Assembly: GCA_910588875.1 (NCBI GenBank)
Contig: CAJURT010000004.1
Coordinates: 1 to 64,000 of the forward strand
Source of the DNA: an uncultured Lachnospiraceae bacterium
GTDB taxonomy: Bacteria; Bacillota; Clostridia; Lachnospirales; Lachnospiraceae
Reading direction: 5' to 3'
DNA length: 64,000 bases
Position numbers and translations under genes: made by a program. Below, piece by piece: positions 56,778 through 64,000 of this stretch. Each line of letters opens with the position of its first letter. Position 1 is the stretch's first letter. The notes beneath the pieces are model-generated. The model worked only from the letters and a program-made list of their open reading frames with translations, was not told where the DNA came from and did not search any database.

Positions 56778-58007
56778 ATGCGAGTAACCACACCAGCCAC
56801 TTACCGGAAGTTCACTTCTTCCGTTAATGATGTCCATTTAAGGCTTAACAAAAGCATGACCAAAATCACCAGCGGAGCCGCCTATGAGAGCGCTTCTGAG
56901 AATCCCTTAGCCTACTATACCGGACAGAAAATTGACAGCCAGTACCAGGATACCCTGGCCAAGAATACACTCCTTACGGATGTCAAGAACCGTCTCTACC
57001 AGCAGGAAATAGGGGCCCGCGATATCCAGCTGACACTCTCCCGGGCCAAGGTTCAGGTGGAATACGGCAAGACTGCCACCACCACCGGGGAGCATGATAT
57101 CCAGACGATCAAGGAAGACCTGATGCAGAAGATAAGGACGATTGCCAATGACCTAAATACCCAATACCAAGACTTTTACGTATACGGCGGCAATGATGTA
57201 TCCACCACCCCCTTCGATCTGGAGATTGACCTGTCCCATCCCGACAGCGATACGGATACAGAAAAGAACAGCGTGACCCTGACCTACAGCCACACCTTCC
57301 CGGGAGATACCGGGGTGACCAAATTCCAGTTAAAGTATACCTCAGACGGCAAGACCCCTGAAGATTTTGCCTTCCAGTTAACGGCTACAAAGCCGGACGG
57401 GACTGCCATGACGGATGCAGAAGCGCAGGGGGAATTGGTCAGGGCAATGAGCGAGCAAGGCAGGATTGACCTTGGCTACGGCGATATCCGTGACTATAGC
57501 ACACTCTTAGACACCTATACCGGCGGCCTGAATGTATTAACCGGACTCAACTCCGACGCGGTACGGTCACTGGATAAGCAAGGCGGCACTGCTGCTTCCG
57601 ACAGGATCATGAAGGAATTGAATGAAAGCCCCATCGCCCTCATTGGCCGGGCTGTCCTTTCCATCGATGATTACCAGAAGACGGTGGATGACCCCGCCAG
57701 CGACAAAGCCGCCGCAAAGGATCTCCTTGATGACCGTCTTGGCACCACTATGGACCGTATGACGGTCACCGAGCACACAATCAGCACCTCCTATTCCGAC
57801 TTAGGCAACAAATATAAGCTTCTGGAAGAGACCGCCACGCGGTTAGATTCCATCGAAGACTCCCTGACGGAACAGTATAAAGACACCTTAGGCGCGGATC
57901 CTTATCAGGCAATCATGGAGATGTTCAACAACCAGTATTCCTACAATGCGGCGCTCCAGGTAGGTTCCAAGCTTATGACATCTTCTCTGTTTGATTTTGT
58001 TAGATAA
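56778..58007 (+). CDS. flgL: flagellar hook-associated protein 3 (FlgL)
   Basis: A 409-aa second junction protein. The flagellin-like N-terminal helix (MRVTTPATYRKFTSSVNDVHLRLNKSMTKITSG) and C-terminal helix (QAIMEMFNNQYSYNAALQVGSKLMTSSLFDFV) flank a variable domain (about 140-320). The start follows TACGGAGGTAGCAAC, and it lies 32 bases after flgK. Confidence 0.94.
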   Translation: MRVTTPATYRKFTSSVNDVHLRLNKSMTKITSGAAYESASENPLAYYTGQKIDSQYQDTLAKNTLLTDVKNRLYQQEIGARDIQLTLSRAKVQVEYGKTATTTGEHDIQTIKEDLMQKIRTIANDLNTQYQDFYVYGGNDVSTTPFDLEIDLSHPDSDTDTEKNSVTLTYSHTFPGDTGVTKFQLKYTSDGKTPEDFAFQLTATKPDGTAMTDAEAQGELVRAMSEQGRIDLGYGDIRDYSTLLDTYTGGLNVLTGLNSDAVRSLDKQGGTAASDRIMKELNESPIALIGRAVLSIDDYQKTVDDPASDKAAAKDLLDDRLGTTMDRMTVTEHTISTSYSDLGNKYKLLEETATRLDSIEDSLTEQYKDTLGADPYQAIMEMFNNQYSYNAALQVGSKLMTSSLFDFVR

Positions 58008-58100
58008 CTATGGCAAAGGCTAATACCGGAAACTCCATATAAATATATGGTGTTTCCGGATAGTATTAAGCAATAAAGTATGAAAGAAAGGAGGCTGTTT

Positions 58101-58685
58101 ATGGGACCATTAATCAGAATCACTACAGAACCCTTGCAGATGGTTCGCTTTACTCAGAACGCCAGATTGGTAAGTTCCAACTCTGTGGACATTGAAAGAA
58201 GGAAGGCGCTTGCCCGTCATATATCCATGCACCGGAGCAATCCCCATACCCAGGGATCTGTTCCTGTCGGTGACCTTACAAAGATAAACCGGGCTTTCTC
58301 CCACAGCAGTGCGAATGTGGCAGCACAGGCTCAGGACTTATCCTTCCAGCAGATCGCCAACAGGTCAGCCCAGCCTTCTGTCCCTGTTGTAAAGCAACCT
58401 GTTTCCACGGCTGCTTCTGCTCCCCAGACTTATTCTGAACCTGCAGTGACTGCCTCTGCGGCACCGGCGATCCAGGATGTCAATGTTAACCCAAGTACAT
58501 CCTACACGGCTCAGAGAGGTGCCTTTGAGATGCGGGTTGCCCGGGGCGACCTTACCTATCTCCCGCCGTTGGTTATGACTGTAATCACCCAGCGGCCTCA
58601 GGTGCATGTCGAGTATCTGGGAGGCTTTAACTATGTCCCTCCCCGTGATGGCTATCCGGGCAGCAATATCAATTTATTCACATAG
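58101..58685 (+). CDS. DUF6470 (YviE-like) flagellar locus protein
   Basis: A 194-aa protein of unknown function in the slot held by yviE in Bacillus, between flgL and fliW. The N-terminus GPLIRITTEPLQMVRF resembles the DUF6470 start. The middle (about 85-145) is Ala/Pro/Val-rich and low-complexity, and the C-terminus (GAFEMRVARGDLTYLPPLVMTVITQRPQVHVEYLGGFNYVPP) is beta-rich. The ATG at 58101 follows AAAGGAGGCTGTTT; an in-frame ATG 7 codons earlier lacks a site. Confidence 0.78.
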   Translation: MGPLIRITTEPLQMVRFTQNARLVSSNSVDIERRKALARHISMHRSNPHTQGSVPVGDLTKINRAFSHSSANVAAQAQDLSFQQIANRSAQPSVPVVKQPVSTAASAPQTYSEPAVTASAAPAIQDVNVNPSTSYTAQRGAFEMRVARGDLTYLPPLVMTVITQRPQVHVEYLGGFNYVPPRDGYPGSNINLFT

Positions 58686-58700
58686 GAGTGTTAATTCGAT

Positions 58701-59180
58701 ATGACAATACAAACGGATTATGGTATCGTGGAATACCAGGAAGATGATCTTCTCATATTTTCTGATGGTCTTTTTGGTTTTCCTAAATTGACCAAATATC
58801 TCCTCCTGTACCTGAACGAAGACGATGATTCTATGCTTTTACTGCTGTCAGTAGAAGAAAGCAAAGTAGGATTTGTATTGATCAATCCTTTCCTCCTTTG
58901 TCCGGACTACTCCCCCGAACTGACCCCTGAGGAACTTGCCTGTATGGGTGTACAGGATAGTGGGGAACTTTCGTACTATTCAATCTGTGTCGTGAGGAAC
59001 AATTATCTGGAGAATACAGTCAATCTGAAGTGTCCCCTGGTAGTGAACCCGCAGACACGCCATGGAATTCAGGTTATATTGGAAAATTCTTCTTATGGGT
59101 ATCGTCATGAGCTGCGTTCTTTTCCAACAGTAGCCGGTTCAGCGAATGGGAGTGACGATCATGCTGATACTTCGACGTAA
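58701..59180 (+). CDS. fliW: flagellar assembly factor FliW
   Basis: A 159-aa protein that binds free flagellin and antagonises CsrA. Typical features are YGIVEYQEDDLLIFSDGLFGFP near the start, FVLINPFLLCPDYSPEL in the middle, and NLKCPLVVNPQTRHGIQVILENSSYGYRHEL at the end. Its 3' end overlaps csrA by 20 bases, coupling the two antagonists. Confidence 0.96.
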   Translation: MTIQTDYGIVEYQEDDLLIFSDGLFGFPKLTKYLLLYLNEDDDSMLLLLSVEESKVGFVLINPFLLCPDYSPELTPEELACMGVQDSGELSYYSICVVRNNYLENTVNLKCPLVVNPQTRHGIQVILENSSYGYRHELRSFPTVAGSANGSDDHADTST

Positions 59181-59397
59181 AAAAAATGAAAGCATTTTAA
59201 TTGGAGATAATATCCGTATCACAATCATTGAGTGTGCGGCGGACGGCGTCCGGGTGGCTATCGATGCCCCAAAACAGATTTCCATCCTGCGTGAGGAACT
59301 TTCGGAGGCAGAGCAATCCAACAAGAATGCTTCCACCCCGGATATGGATTCCGTAAGGATGTTCCAGTCCCTGTTCAAAAAACAGATCGATTCATAA
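59161..59397 (+). CDS. csrA: carbon storage regulator CsrA
   Basis: A 78-aa RNA-binding dimer, with MLILRRKKNESILIGDNIRITII and the C-terminal RNA-contact region GVRVAIDAPKQISILREEL. The tail of about 25 residues beyond the core is typical of the FliW-sensitive CsrA of Firmicutes. The ATG at 59161 (GGGAGTGACGATC ahead) lies inside fliW. In Bacillus CsrA blocks flagellin translation; the flagellin leader here carries many GGA motifs. Confidence 0.96.
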   Translation: MLILRRKKNESILIGDNIRITIIECAADGVRVAIDAPKQISILREELSEAEQSNKNASTPDMDSVRMFQSLFKKQIDS

Positions 59398-59426
59398 AAG
59401 GCTGCCGCTTGATGCGGCAGCCTTTT
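59396..59426. terminator. bidirectional terminator after csrA
   Basis: AAAAGGCTGCCGC and GCGGCAGCCTTTT form a perfect stem with a short loop, followed by CTTTTATT. It separates csrA from the convergent nucleotidyltransferase-like gene. Confidence 0.93.
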
Positions 59427-59432
59427 CTTTTA

Positions 59433-60605
59433 TTATTTGATAAAAACACGAAGCAAAAGCCGAAACCCTCTGACTCCCCAGAATACAGGCAGCAGAACCG
59501 GCAGCTTTTCTACAAGCGGATAGATCGAACTCATATAATGGTAATCCGGGAATACCCAGCGAAGCTTTTTCTGGAACTGCTTTAGGGTATCAACGATCTT
59601 CTCCCAAAACAGTTCCCGCCCTTCCCCGCGTTTCTCCTTTTCAATCTCCTTGCGTATCGCTTTTTCCAGTTTTAATGCCTGTACATCGCACTCGCGGTTG
59701 ATCGTCCCATTCGTCAGCAAACGGTCTTCCAGCACATCGTATACGCTTATATCTTCCGGTTGGTCAGTAAAATAATTATCCTTTTTATCTCCAAACCACA
59801 TATAAGCTATCCTGAGAAGCTTCTCCGCCAATTCATCTACCTGGAAATCCTCCAGCTTCTTCTGGACAGCCTCCCAGTTGATCTCACTCCGCCACTTTTG
59901 ATGGAACAGCTGCAGATCCAGCACCTCCCGCAGGCGGAGTTCATCTGTCACATACCTATAGACACATCTCGCCATACGGTAAACGAATTCGCTCTCAATC
60001 GAAAGTTCGCAGATATTCTCAAATGGTTCCTTAATGTAAGAATCTTCCAGAATCCTCTGCATATTTTTGGCATACCCGGGCGTGCGGAAAGGGAGTTTCT
60101 GATACAAAATCACGGATACGCCGGATATTTTCCTCATCCTCTCCCCATATCCCTTATAGATCTGATCCGTCTCGTACCCTAAATCAACCAGATAGCCTTT
60201 GGCCAAATAGTAATTCTCCTCGTCCAACAGAATCTGAACCGGTGTGTTCTCTGCCGTCTCCGGCAGTTTATATAATTCCCGTATGGATACGGAAGTCAGA
60301 AGAATGCAGGAAATCTCCCGCATATCCAGCCACATGAGAACTTCTTTCAGTGACTCGTCACAATTCTCGCCAAATAGCAGTGACTCCTGGTACCGTTCAA
60401 AAAAACGCTCCCTCCACCGATCCGGCAGAGCATCCCCCTTGCCAAGGACACTCAGATAAACCACATTAGCCACCCTGTGATAATCTGCCAGCCGAAACAT
60501 TCTTTCCCAGTCAAGCCGGTTATACATCACATGCAAGGTATCCTGGCCGATAATCGAGGAAACCATCCCTACCAGGGTACGTCCTTCATACAATAATTGA
60601 TTCAT
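59433..60605 (-). CDS. nucleotidyltransferase-fold family protein (NTP_transf_5-like), probably inactive
   Basis: A 390-aa protein resembling the uncharacterised nucleotidyltransferase family PF14907 in length and layout: an N-terminal helical part (WERMFRLADYHRVANVVYLSV), a central beta part and a helical C-terminus. The catalytic pattern, normally a KG followed by an R..DID-type aspartate pair, is replaced by LLTSVSIRELY and TPVQILLDEENYYLAKGYL, so transfer activity is doubtful. It is the last gene of the fliD operon, 29 bases after the FliD-like paralogue. Family assignment is moderate. Confidence 0.6.
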   Translation of the reverse strand: MNQLLYEGRTLVGMVSSIIGQDTLHVMYNRLDWERMFRLADYHRVANVVYLSVLGKGDALPDRWRERFFERYQESLLFGENCDESLKEVLMWLDMREISCILLTSVSIRELYKLPETAENTPVQILLDEENYYLAKGYLVDLGYETDQIYKGYGERMRKISGVSVILYQKLPFRTPGYAKNMQRILEDSYIKEPFENICELSIESEFVYRMARCVYRYVTDELRLREVLDLQLFHQKWRSEINWEAVQKKLEDFQVDELAEKLLRIAYMWFGDKKDNYFTDQPEDISVYDVLEDRLLTNGTINRECDVQALKLEKAIRKEIEKEKRGEGRELFWEKIVDTLKQFQKKLRWVFPDYHYMSSIYPLVEKLPVLLPVFWGVRGFRLLLRVFIK

Positions 60606-60634
60606 ACCGTTCTCTCTTCAACATGCCTGGCCCG

Positions 60635-61960
60635 TCAGCCCATAGTATTCAATAGCAGTCCAACCGTGTAGTAATTCCCCAAGCTATATGGCCCGGTGCC
60701 GGAAAAATCGGAAAGATAGCGGAACGAAGAAAACGTACTCTCCTGGTTTCTGTCCATCCCGGCAGAGATATCCTGGTCTACCAGCCTGCCGGATGAAGTG
60801 GCAATCGCTGAATCCGCCCGCTGGGAAATCCTGTCCGCAATGCCGAACTGGCCTCCTAAGAGTTCTTTCGTCCCCTCAAAATCATCCTTCAAAGCCTTTT
60901 TCAGCGCTTTCTCATCCACCTGCAGCTTCCCGCTCTTGTCATAGCTGATCCCTACCGCCTTCAATGTCCTCTCGCTTGCAATGTCACGGCGGAAATTGTC
61001 ATACTGAGCCTTCGTCCCCTGCCCCCTGGAAGCGTTTGCCTTCAAAAGGTCGGTAGCTTCATTGTAGCTGGAAGCCAGATCCTTCACCGCCGATACTACC
61101 TGATCCTCATCCACGCCTGCCTTGACCTGGGCAGACCCCGTTCCGGTCAAAGTGGCCTCCACCCTTCCATAATCCAGAGAAATCTTATTGGACTCTGAAC
61201 TGCGGGAAACCGTACTGCCGTTCTGTGTCACGCTATAGCGGGCATTCTGTGCCTCTGCGGCCACATCCTGCGCCCCCTGTGCCGCTCCCATCTGCCCCTG
61301 AACCGAAAAGCTGTTGCTCTCACCCGTCTTCTCTGAGGACAGAACCAAAGACACCTTGCCATCCTCCTTTGTTACGGAAGCCTGGATGCCGGTACGGCTG
61401 CCATTAATCTGGTCTGCCGCCTCCTTAAGCATCTGCTCATTGGTTTTCCTGGAACCATCTGCAGCAGTCTCACTGACATTCACACGGACACTCCTGCCCT
61501 TAGCCGATGTCACCTCAAAGTCCATGGAAGAACCGTCTGAGGCCTGTGCCGAAGCATCCAACGCTTGGCTCTTGTTTTGCTGTGCCTGTGCCAAGGATTC
61601 GACCTCTAAGCCGATATCCGTGCCCTTCCTCGGGCGGAATGTCTTATCTACCGTTGCCACCTCTGCATCCGAACTCTGGATATTCACGCCGGAGAAGACC
61701 CCCGAAGGGCTTCCTGCCTCCAGCTTTGATGCATTCAGCTTTACCTCTGCCATCCCTTTTCCATAATTCTGGACGAATTTCAGGGTATCTGCATACTGGG
61801 TGGAACCGGACTTTATACGCGGCACCCGCTTAACAGGGGCAACTGCCTGCCCCTGGTTCATCCTGGACGCACTGGCAGTCCGGGACGCCTGCAAGCTGCG
61901 CAGTGTCTGATACATACTCTGGTAATTGGAGTAATTATTTCCCGATACTCTCAATGACAT
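60635..61960 (-). CDS. FliD-like protein (second hook-associated protein 2 paralogue)
   Basis: A 441-aa secreted-type flagellar protein without signal peptide. The region from about residue 280 (VSAVKDLASSYNEATDLLKANA, DIASERTLKAVGISYDKSGKLQVDEKALKKALKDDFEGTKELL) is a clear FliD C-terminal-domain match. The N-terminus instead starts SLRVSGNNYSNYQSMYQTLRSLQ. It lacks the usual FliD N-terminal motif, and the C-terminus lacks the long coiled coil. The start follows AGGAGGGAGGG. It may be an alternative or accessory cap or an export substrate. It is downstream of fliD, fliS and fliT. Confidence 0.72.
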   Translation of the reverse strand: MSLRVSGNNYSNYQSMYQTLRSLQASRTASASRMNQGQAVAPVKRVPRIKSGSTQYADTLKFVQNYGKGMAEVKLNASKLEAGSPSGVFSGVNIQSSDAEVATVDKTFRPRKGTDIGLEVESLAQAQQNKSQALDASAQASDGSSMDFEVTSAKGRSVRVNVSETAADGSRKTNEQMLKEAADQINGSRTGIQASVTKEDGKVSLVLSSEKTGESNSFSVQGQMGAAQGAQDVAAEAQNARYSVTQNGSTVSRSSESNKISLDYGRVEATLTGTGSAQVKAGVDEDQVVSAVKDLASSYNEATDLLKANASRGQGTKAQYDNFRRDIASERTLKAVGISYDKSGKLQVDEKALKKALKDDFEGTKELLGGQFGIADRISQRADSAIATSSGRLVDQDISAGMDRNQESTFSSFRYLSDFSGTGPYSLGNYYTVGLLLNTMG

Positions 61961-62010
61961 AACTATACCCTCCCTCCTGCTTTTTGATCCGACTCCGTTA
62001 AACGCGGAAA

Positions 62011-62042
62011 GGTACTAAGGCTGCAGCCGCAGCCTAAGTACC
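62011..62042. repeat. 32-bp inverted repeat between fliT and the FliD-like gene
   Basis: GGTACTAAGGCTGC pairs with GCAGCCTAAGTACC with one mismatch around a 4-base centre. It lacks a T-run, so it is more likely an mRNA stability or processing hairpin than a terminator. It lies in the 116-base gap, the only sizeable gap of the operon. Confidence 0.65.
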
Positions 62043-62076
62043 AGATTCTGCCTCTTTCCGGAACGGATTATCTGAC

Positions 62077-62502
62077 TTACACCCTCACCGGACGACTTTC
62101 CCTCTCGCCGGCTCCATAAAACGATTTCTCTCTCGCCACACTTCTGTTCAGCTTCTGATCTGCCTTTCTCACTTCCTCCAAAAGCCCCTGGGTTTTTCGG
62201 CGGATCTCATAGATCTTTTTCTCCTCCGGGCTTCTCCCGGCCGCCTTGAAGGGATCTGCTGTCAAAAGCCCTCTCAGCTTTTGCATCGCCGCCGGGTCCG
62301 ACTCCGCCTGGCGCCAGATCTCATCGACACAGGCATCCACCTTTGCCATCTCCTCTGCCCGCATCTCCAGCAGCATGACGGCCGAAACCTCGTCATTCCT
62401 GGCAAAAGTCTCTTTGAGTTCATTGGTCAGCCGGCTTATCTCCCGGATTGAACTGTATTTCCTCTGAAGAAGAACCATAACCTTTGTCAAATCCAGTCCC
62501 AT
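62077..62502 (-). CDS. FliT/FlgN-like flagellar chaperone
   Basis: A 141-aa, all-helical protein in the fliT position after fliS. No strict motif is seen, and the assignment rests on context, size and helical pattern (LLQRKYSSIREISRLTNELKETFARND). It would chaperone FliD or another export substrate. The ATG at 62502 follows AAAGGACTGACACAG; a GTG at 62526 would nearly touch the fliS stop. Confidence 0.65.
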   Translation of the reverse strand: MGLDLTKVMVLLQRKYSSIREISRLTNELKETFARNDEVSAVMLLEMRAEEMAKVDACVDEIWRQAESDPAAMQKLRGLLTADPFKAAGRSPEEKKIYEIRRKTQGLLEEVRKADQKLNRSVAREKSFYGAGERESRPVRV

Positions 62503-62518
62503 CTGTGTCAGTCCTTTC

Positions 62519-62923
62519 CTATCCACGGATCTCCGTCTCTTTGACTACATGCATATCGTTTGCCTTCCTGCTTGCCTCGTCAAAGGCTTCCCTCAATTCG
62601 GAAAGGATATGGCGGATACGCCCGATCTCATCCTGTCTTCTCTCTCTTCCTGCCTTTACCATACTGAGATCATATACCAGATAATTGTATATCCTTCTCA
62701 GATCCATGCTGATCGGCTGGTTCATATCCAGAATATCCATCAGATAGCGCACAATTCGGCTCGCCCGGGTGACACAATCCTCAAAATCCGGATAATCCTT
62801 ATCCTTCAGTGAATATTCCGCCCGGTTCAACCGGCTGATCGCCTCGTCAAAGAGCAGCAAAAGCTGCTCTGCACTTGACATCGAATAAATGCTCTTTTCC
62901 TTGTAACGACTATATCCGTTCAT
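62519..62923 (-). CDS. fliS: flagellar export chaperone FliS
   Basis: A 134-aa flagellin chaperone that prevents premature filament assembly. Conserved features are NGYSRYKEKSIYSMSSAEQLLLLFDEAISRLNRAEYSL, then IVRYLMDILDMNQPISMDLRRIYNYLVYDLSMV. The start follows GAGAGAAAGGGATTGG. It lies 19 bases after fliD. Confidence 0.94.
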   Translation of the reverse strand: MNGYSRYKEKSIYSMSSAEQLLLLFDEAISRLNRAEYSLKDKDYPDFEDCVTRASRIVRYLMDILDMNQPISMDLRRIYNYLVYDLSMVKAGRERRQDEIGRIRHILSELREAFDEASRKANDMHVVKETEIRG

Positions 62924-62942
62924 CCAATCCCTTTCTCTCTCC

Positions 62943-64000
62943 TTAGCCTGTAATCTGCGACAGATAGCTGGCCTGGGAATTCATCTGGTTGATCATCGTC
63001 TCCATGGTTGTAAACTGGGAGATATAACGGTCCTGCTCGGTCTTTAGCTTCGCCCGCAGCTGTTCGATCAACTCCTGCTTGCTCTTGATCTCCCTATAGA
63101 TCTGGTTCTTCATGATCGAAGTCGGTATCTTCTCAGAACCGGCCTCCTCGATCAGGCGTCCATAGGAATTGCCATTCCTGGATGCATAGCGGGTTGCATA
63201 TGGGGTAAAGGTATCCTCCACCGTCTTTATCAGGCCCTTGCCCTTCCCGCCATTGCCTGTGAAGAGTGCCGATACCTTCTCAGGCTTATTCTCCATCGCA
63301 CTGCGGAATGCCGTCTCATCAAAGACCAGGACACCGCCGTCCTTCTCGTTGTCCGAATAGGTAATCCCCATCTCCTTCAGGTCTTCGTAGCTAAGGCCGG
63401 TCTGGCCCATCAGCTTCGTATAGATTGACTGGACATCCATGCTCAAATCACGCATGGTGGAATCATTAAACAGCAATCCGGACTTTGCTTTCTTTTCCCA
63501 GTTCTCGATGGAAGTCTCGCTCATCTCGTCCTTCTGCTCGTCAGTCAGCGGGCCGTAAGAACTGTCCGGGCGGGTGGTCACCTGGGTGTTGATCTCCGAT
63601 GCAATGGCATTAAAGGCTTCAAAGAATTTCTTTACCTTCTCCGTCACCTTGTCTACATCGGCTTTGGCGCTGAAATTCACCCCGGCAGAAGTATCCTTCA
63701 CCCACTCTGCTTTGCCGTCTGCCCCTGTGATTACGTTGCCGTCTGCATCCTTCTTATATTCGCCGCCGAACACACCGGATACCGTAACCGTCATCCCTTC
63801 CAGGTCAAAAGTGTTGGAAGCACGTTCCATGGTAACCGACATGCCGTTGCCGTAGCTGACATCAATGATGGCATCCTGTCCGCCGACAAAATAATCTTTG
63901 TTCCGGTCGGAGAAAAAGGTTTTGGCGGAATCTGACATGCCGGACGCAAACTCGCTGGTAACATCCTTGCCGTCGGAATCTTTTAAGACGAAAGACCTTG
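62943..64000 (-). CDS. fliD: flagellar filament cap protein FliD (5' part beyond the window)
   Basis: The C-terminal 351 residues of FliD are visible; the frame is open to the window edge (reading SFVLKDSDGKDVTSEFASGM there). The D2/D3-like beta region (about first 120 visible residues) is followed by the C-terminal helical part, with LLFNDSTMRDLSMDVQSIYTKLMG, LKEMGITYSDNEKDGGVLVFDETAFRSAMENKPEKVSALF and the final coiled coil LRAKLKTEQDRYISQFTTMETMINQMNSQASYLSQI. It caps the filament and guides flagellin polymerisation. First visible gene of the fliD-fliS-fliT operon. Confidence 0.95.
   Translation of the reverse strand, partial: RSFVLKDSDGKDVTSEFASGMSDSAKTFFSDRNKDYFVGGQDAIIDVSYGNGMSVTMERASNTFDLEGMTVTVSGVFGGEYKKDADGNVITGADGKAEWVKDTSAGVNFSAKADVDKVTEKVKKFFEAFNAIASEINTQVTTRPDSSYGPLTDEQKDEMSETSIENWEKKAKSGLLFNDSTMRDLSMDVQSIYTKLMGQTGLSYEDLKEMGITYSDNEKDGGVLVFDETAFRSAMENKPEKVSALFTGNGGKGKGLIKTVEDTFTPYATRYASRNGNSYGRLIEEAGSEKIPTSIMKNQIYREIKSKQELIEQLRAKLKTEQDRYISQFTTMETMINQMNSQASYLSQITG

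Overview
The window looks like part of the chromosome of a flagellated, anaerobic, gut-type Clostridia, most likely a Lachnospiraceae member. This is inferred from AGGAGG-type ribosome binding sites, moderately GC-rich DNA, the flgM-flgN-flgK-flgL-(DUF6470)-fliW-csrA order known from Firmicutes, tandem RpiR/PTS/GH1 sugar genes, an S8 protease of the clostridial Csp type, and choline-binding-type wall repeats. No rRNA, tRNA, CRISPR array, prophage or insertion sequence was seen.

Layout. (1) 1-4.5 kb, minus strand: a PTS IIB component and a GH1 6-phospho-beta-glucosidase behind a promoter with a palindromic operator, two tandem RpiR regulators, and an EamA exporter. (2) 4.7-10.8 kb: a DeoR-controlled locus with a phosphodiesterase/alkaline-phosphatase-like enzyme, an AgcS amino-acid symporter broken near its 3' end, D-serine ammonia-lyase, and a divergent MFS transporter that has lost its first four membrane helices in frame. 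(3) 10.9-16.7 kb: a lactose-type operon (GH2 beta-galactosidase and GPH symporter) with a divergent AraC activator. (4) 16.7-30.6 kb: a subtilisin-like protease, M32 carboxypeptidase, degenerate GGDEF-EAL protein, NUDIX hydrolase, a SEDS/class B PBP pair, U32 protein, ZapA, RuvB and RuvA, and a divergent YprB-like nuclease. (5) 30.6-40.3 kb: two chemoreceptors (one with a zinc-binding CZB-like sensor) divergent from cheA-cheW-cheR-cheB and a membrane-anchored C39-like peptidase. (6) 40.3-64 kb: late flagellar genes: two flagellins, three GT2 glycosyltransferases, a PilZ protein, a transglycosylase, two wall-binding repeat proteins, FlhB-like and FliK-like proteins, flgM to csrA, and a fliD-fliS-fliT operon that also holds a second FliD-like protein and a degenerate nucleotidyltransferase-like protein.

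Regulation can be read directly in region 5-6. A repeated motif, TTAT or TTAA, then 15 (once 16) bases, then G(C/A)CGA(T/A)AT, precedes both flagellins, flgM, the FliK-like operon, cheA and one chemoreceptor. It is the expected form of a sigma-28 promoter. The FliK-like to GT2 operon (53.8 to 46.6 kb) is the most unusual unit: one sigma-28 promoter appears to drive export-switch-like proteins, secreted choline-binding-type proteins, a signal-peptide-less transglycosylase, a c-di-GMP receptor and a glycosyltransferase.

A second theme is gene decay by internal deletion. Three genes (the AgcS symporter, the MFS transporter and an Rpn-type nuclease between the flagellins) each lack an internal block but keep both flanks clearly recognisable.
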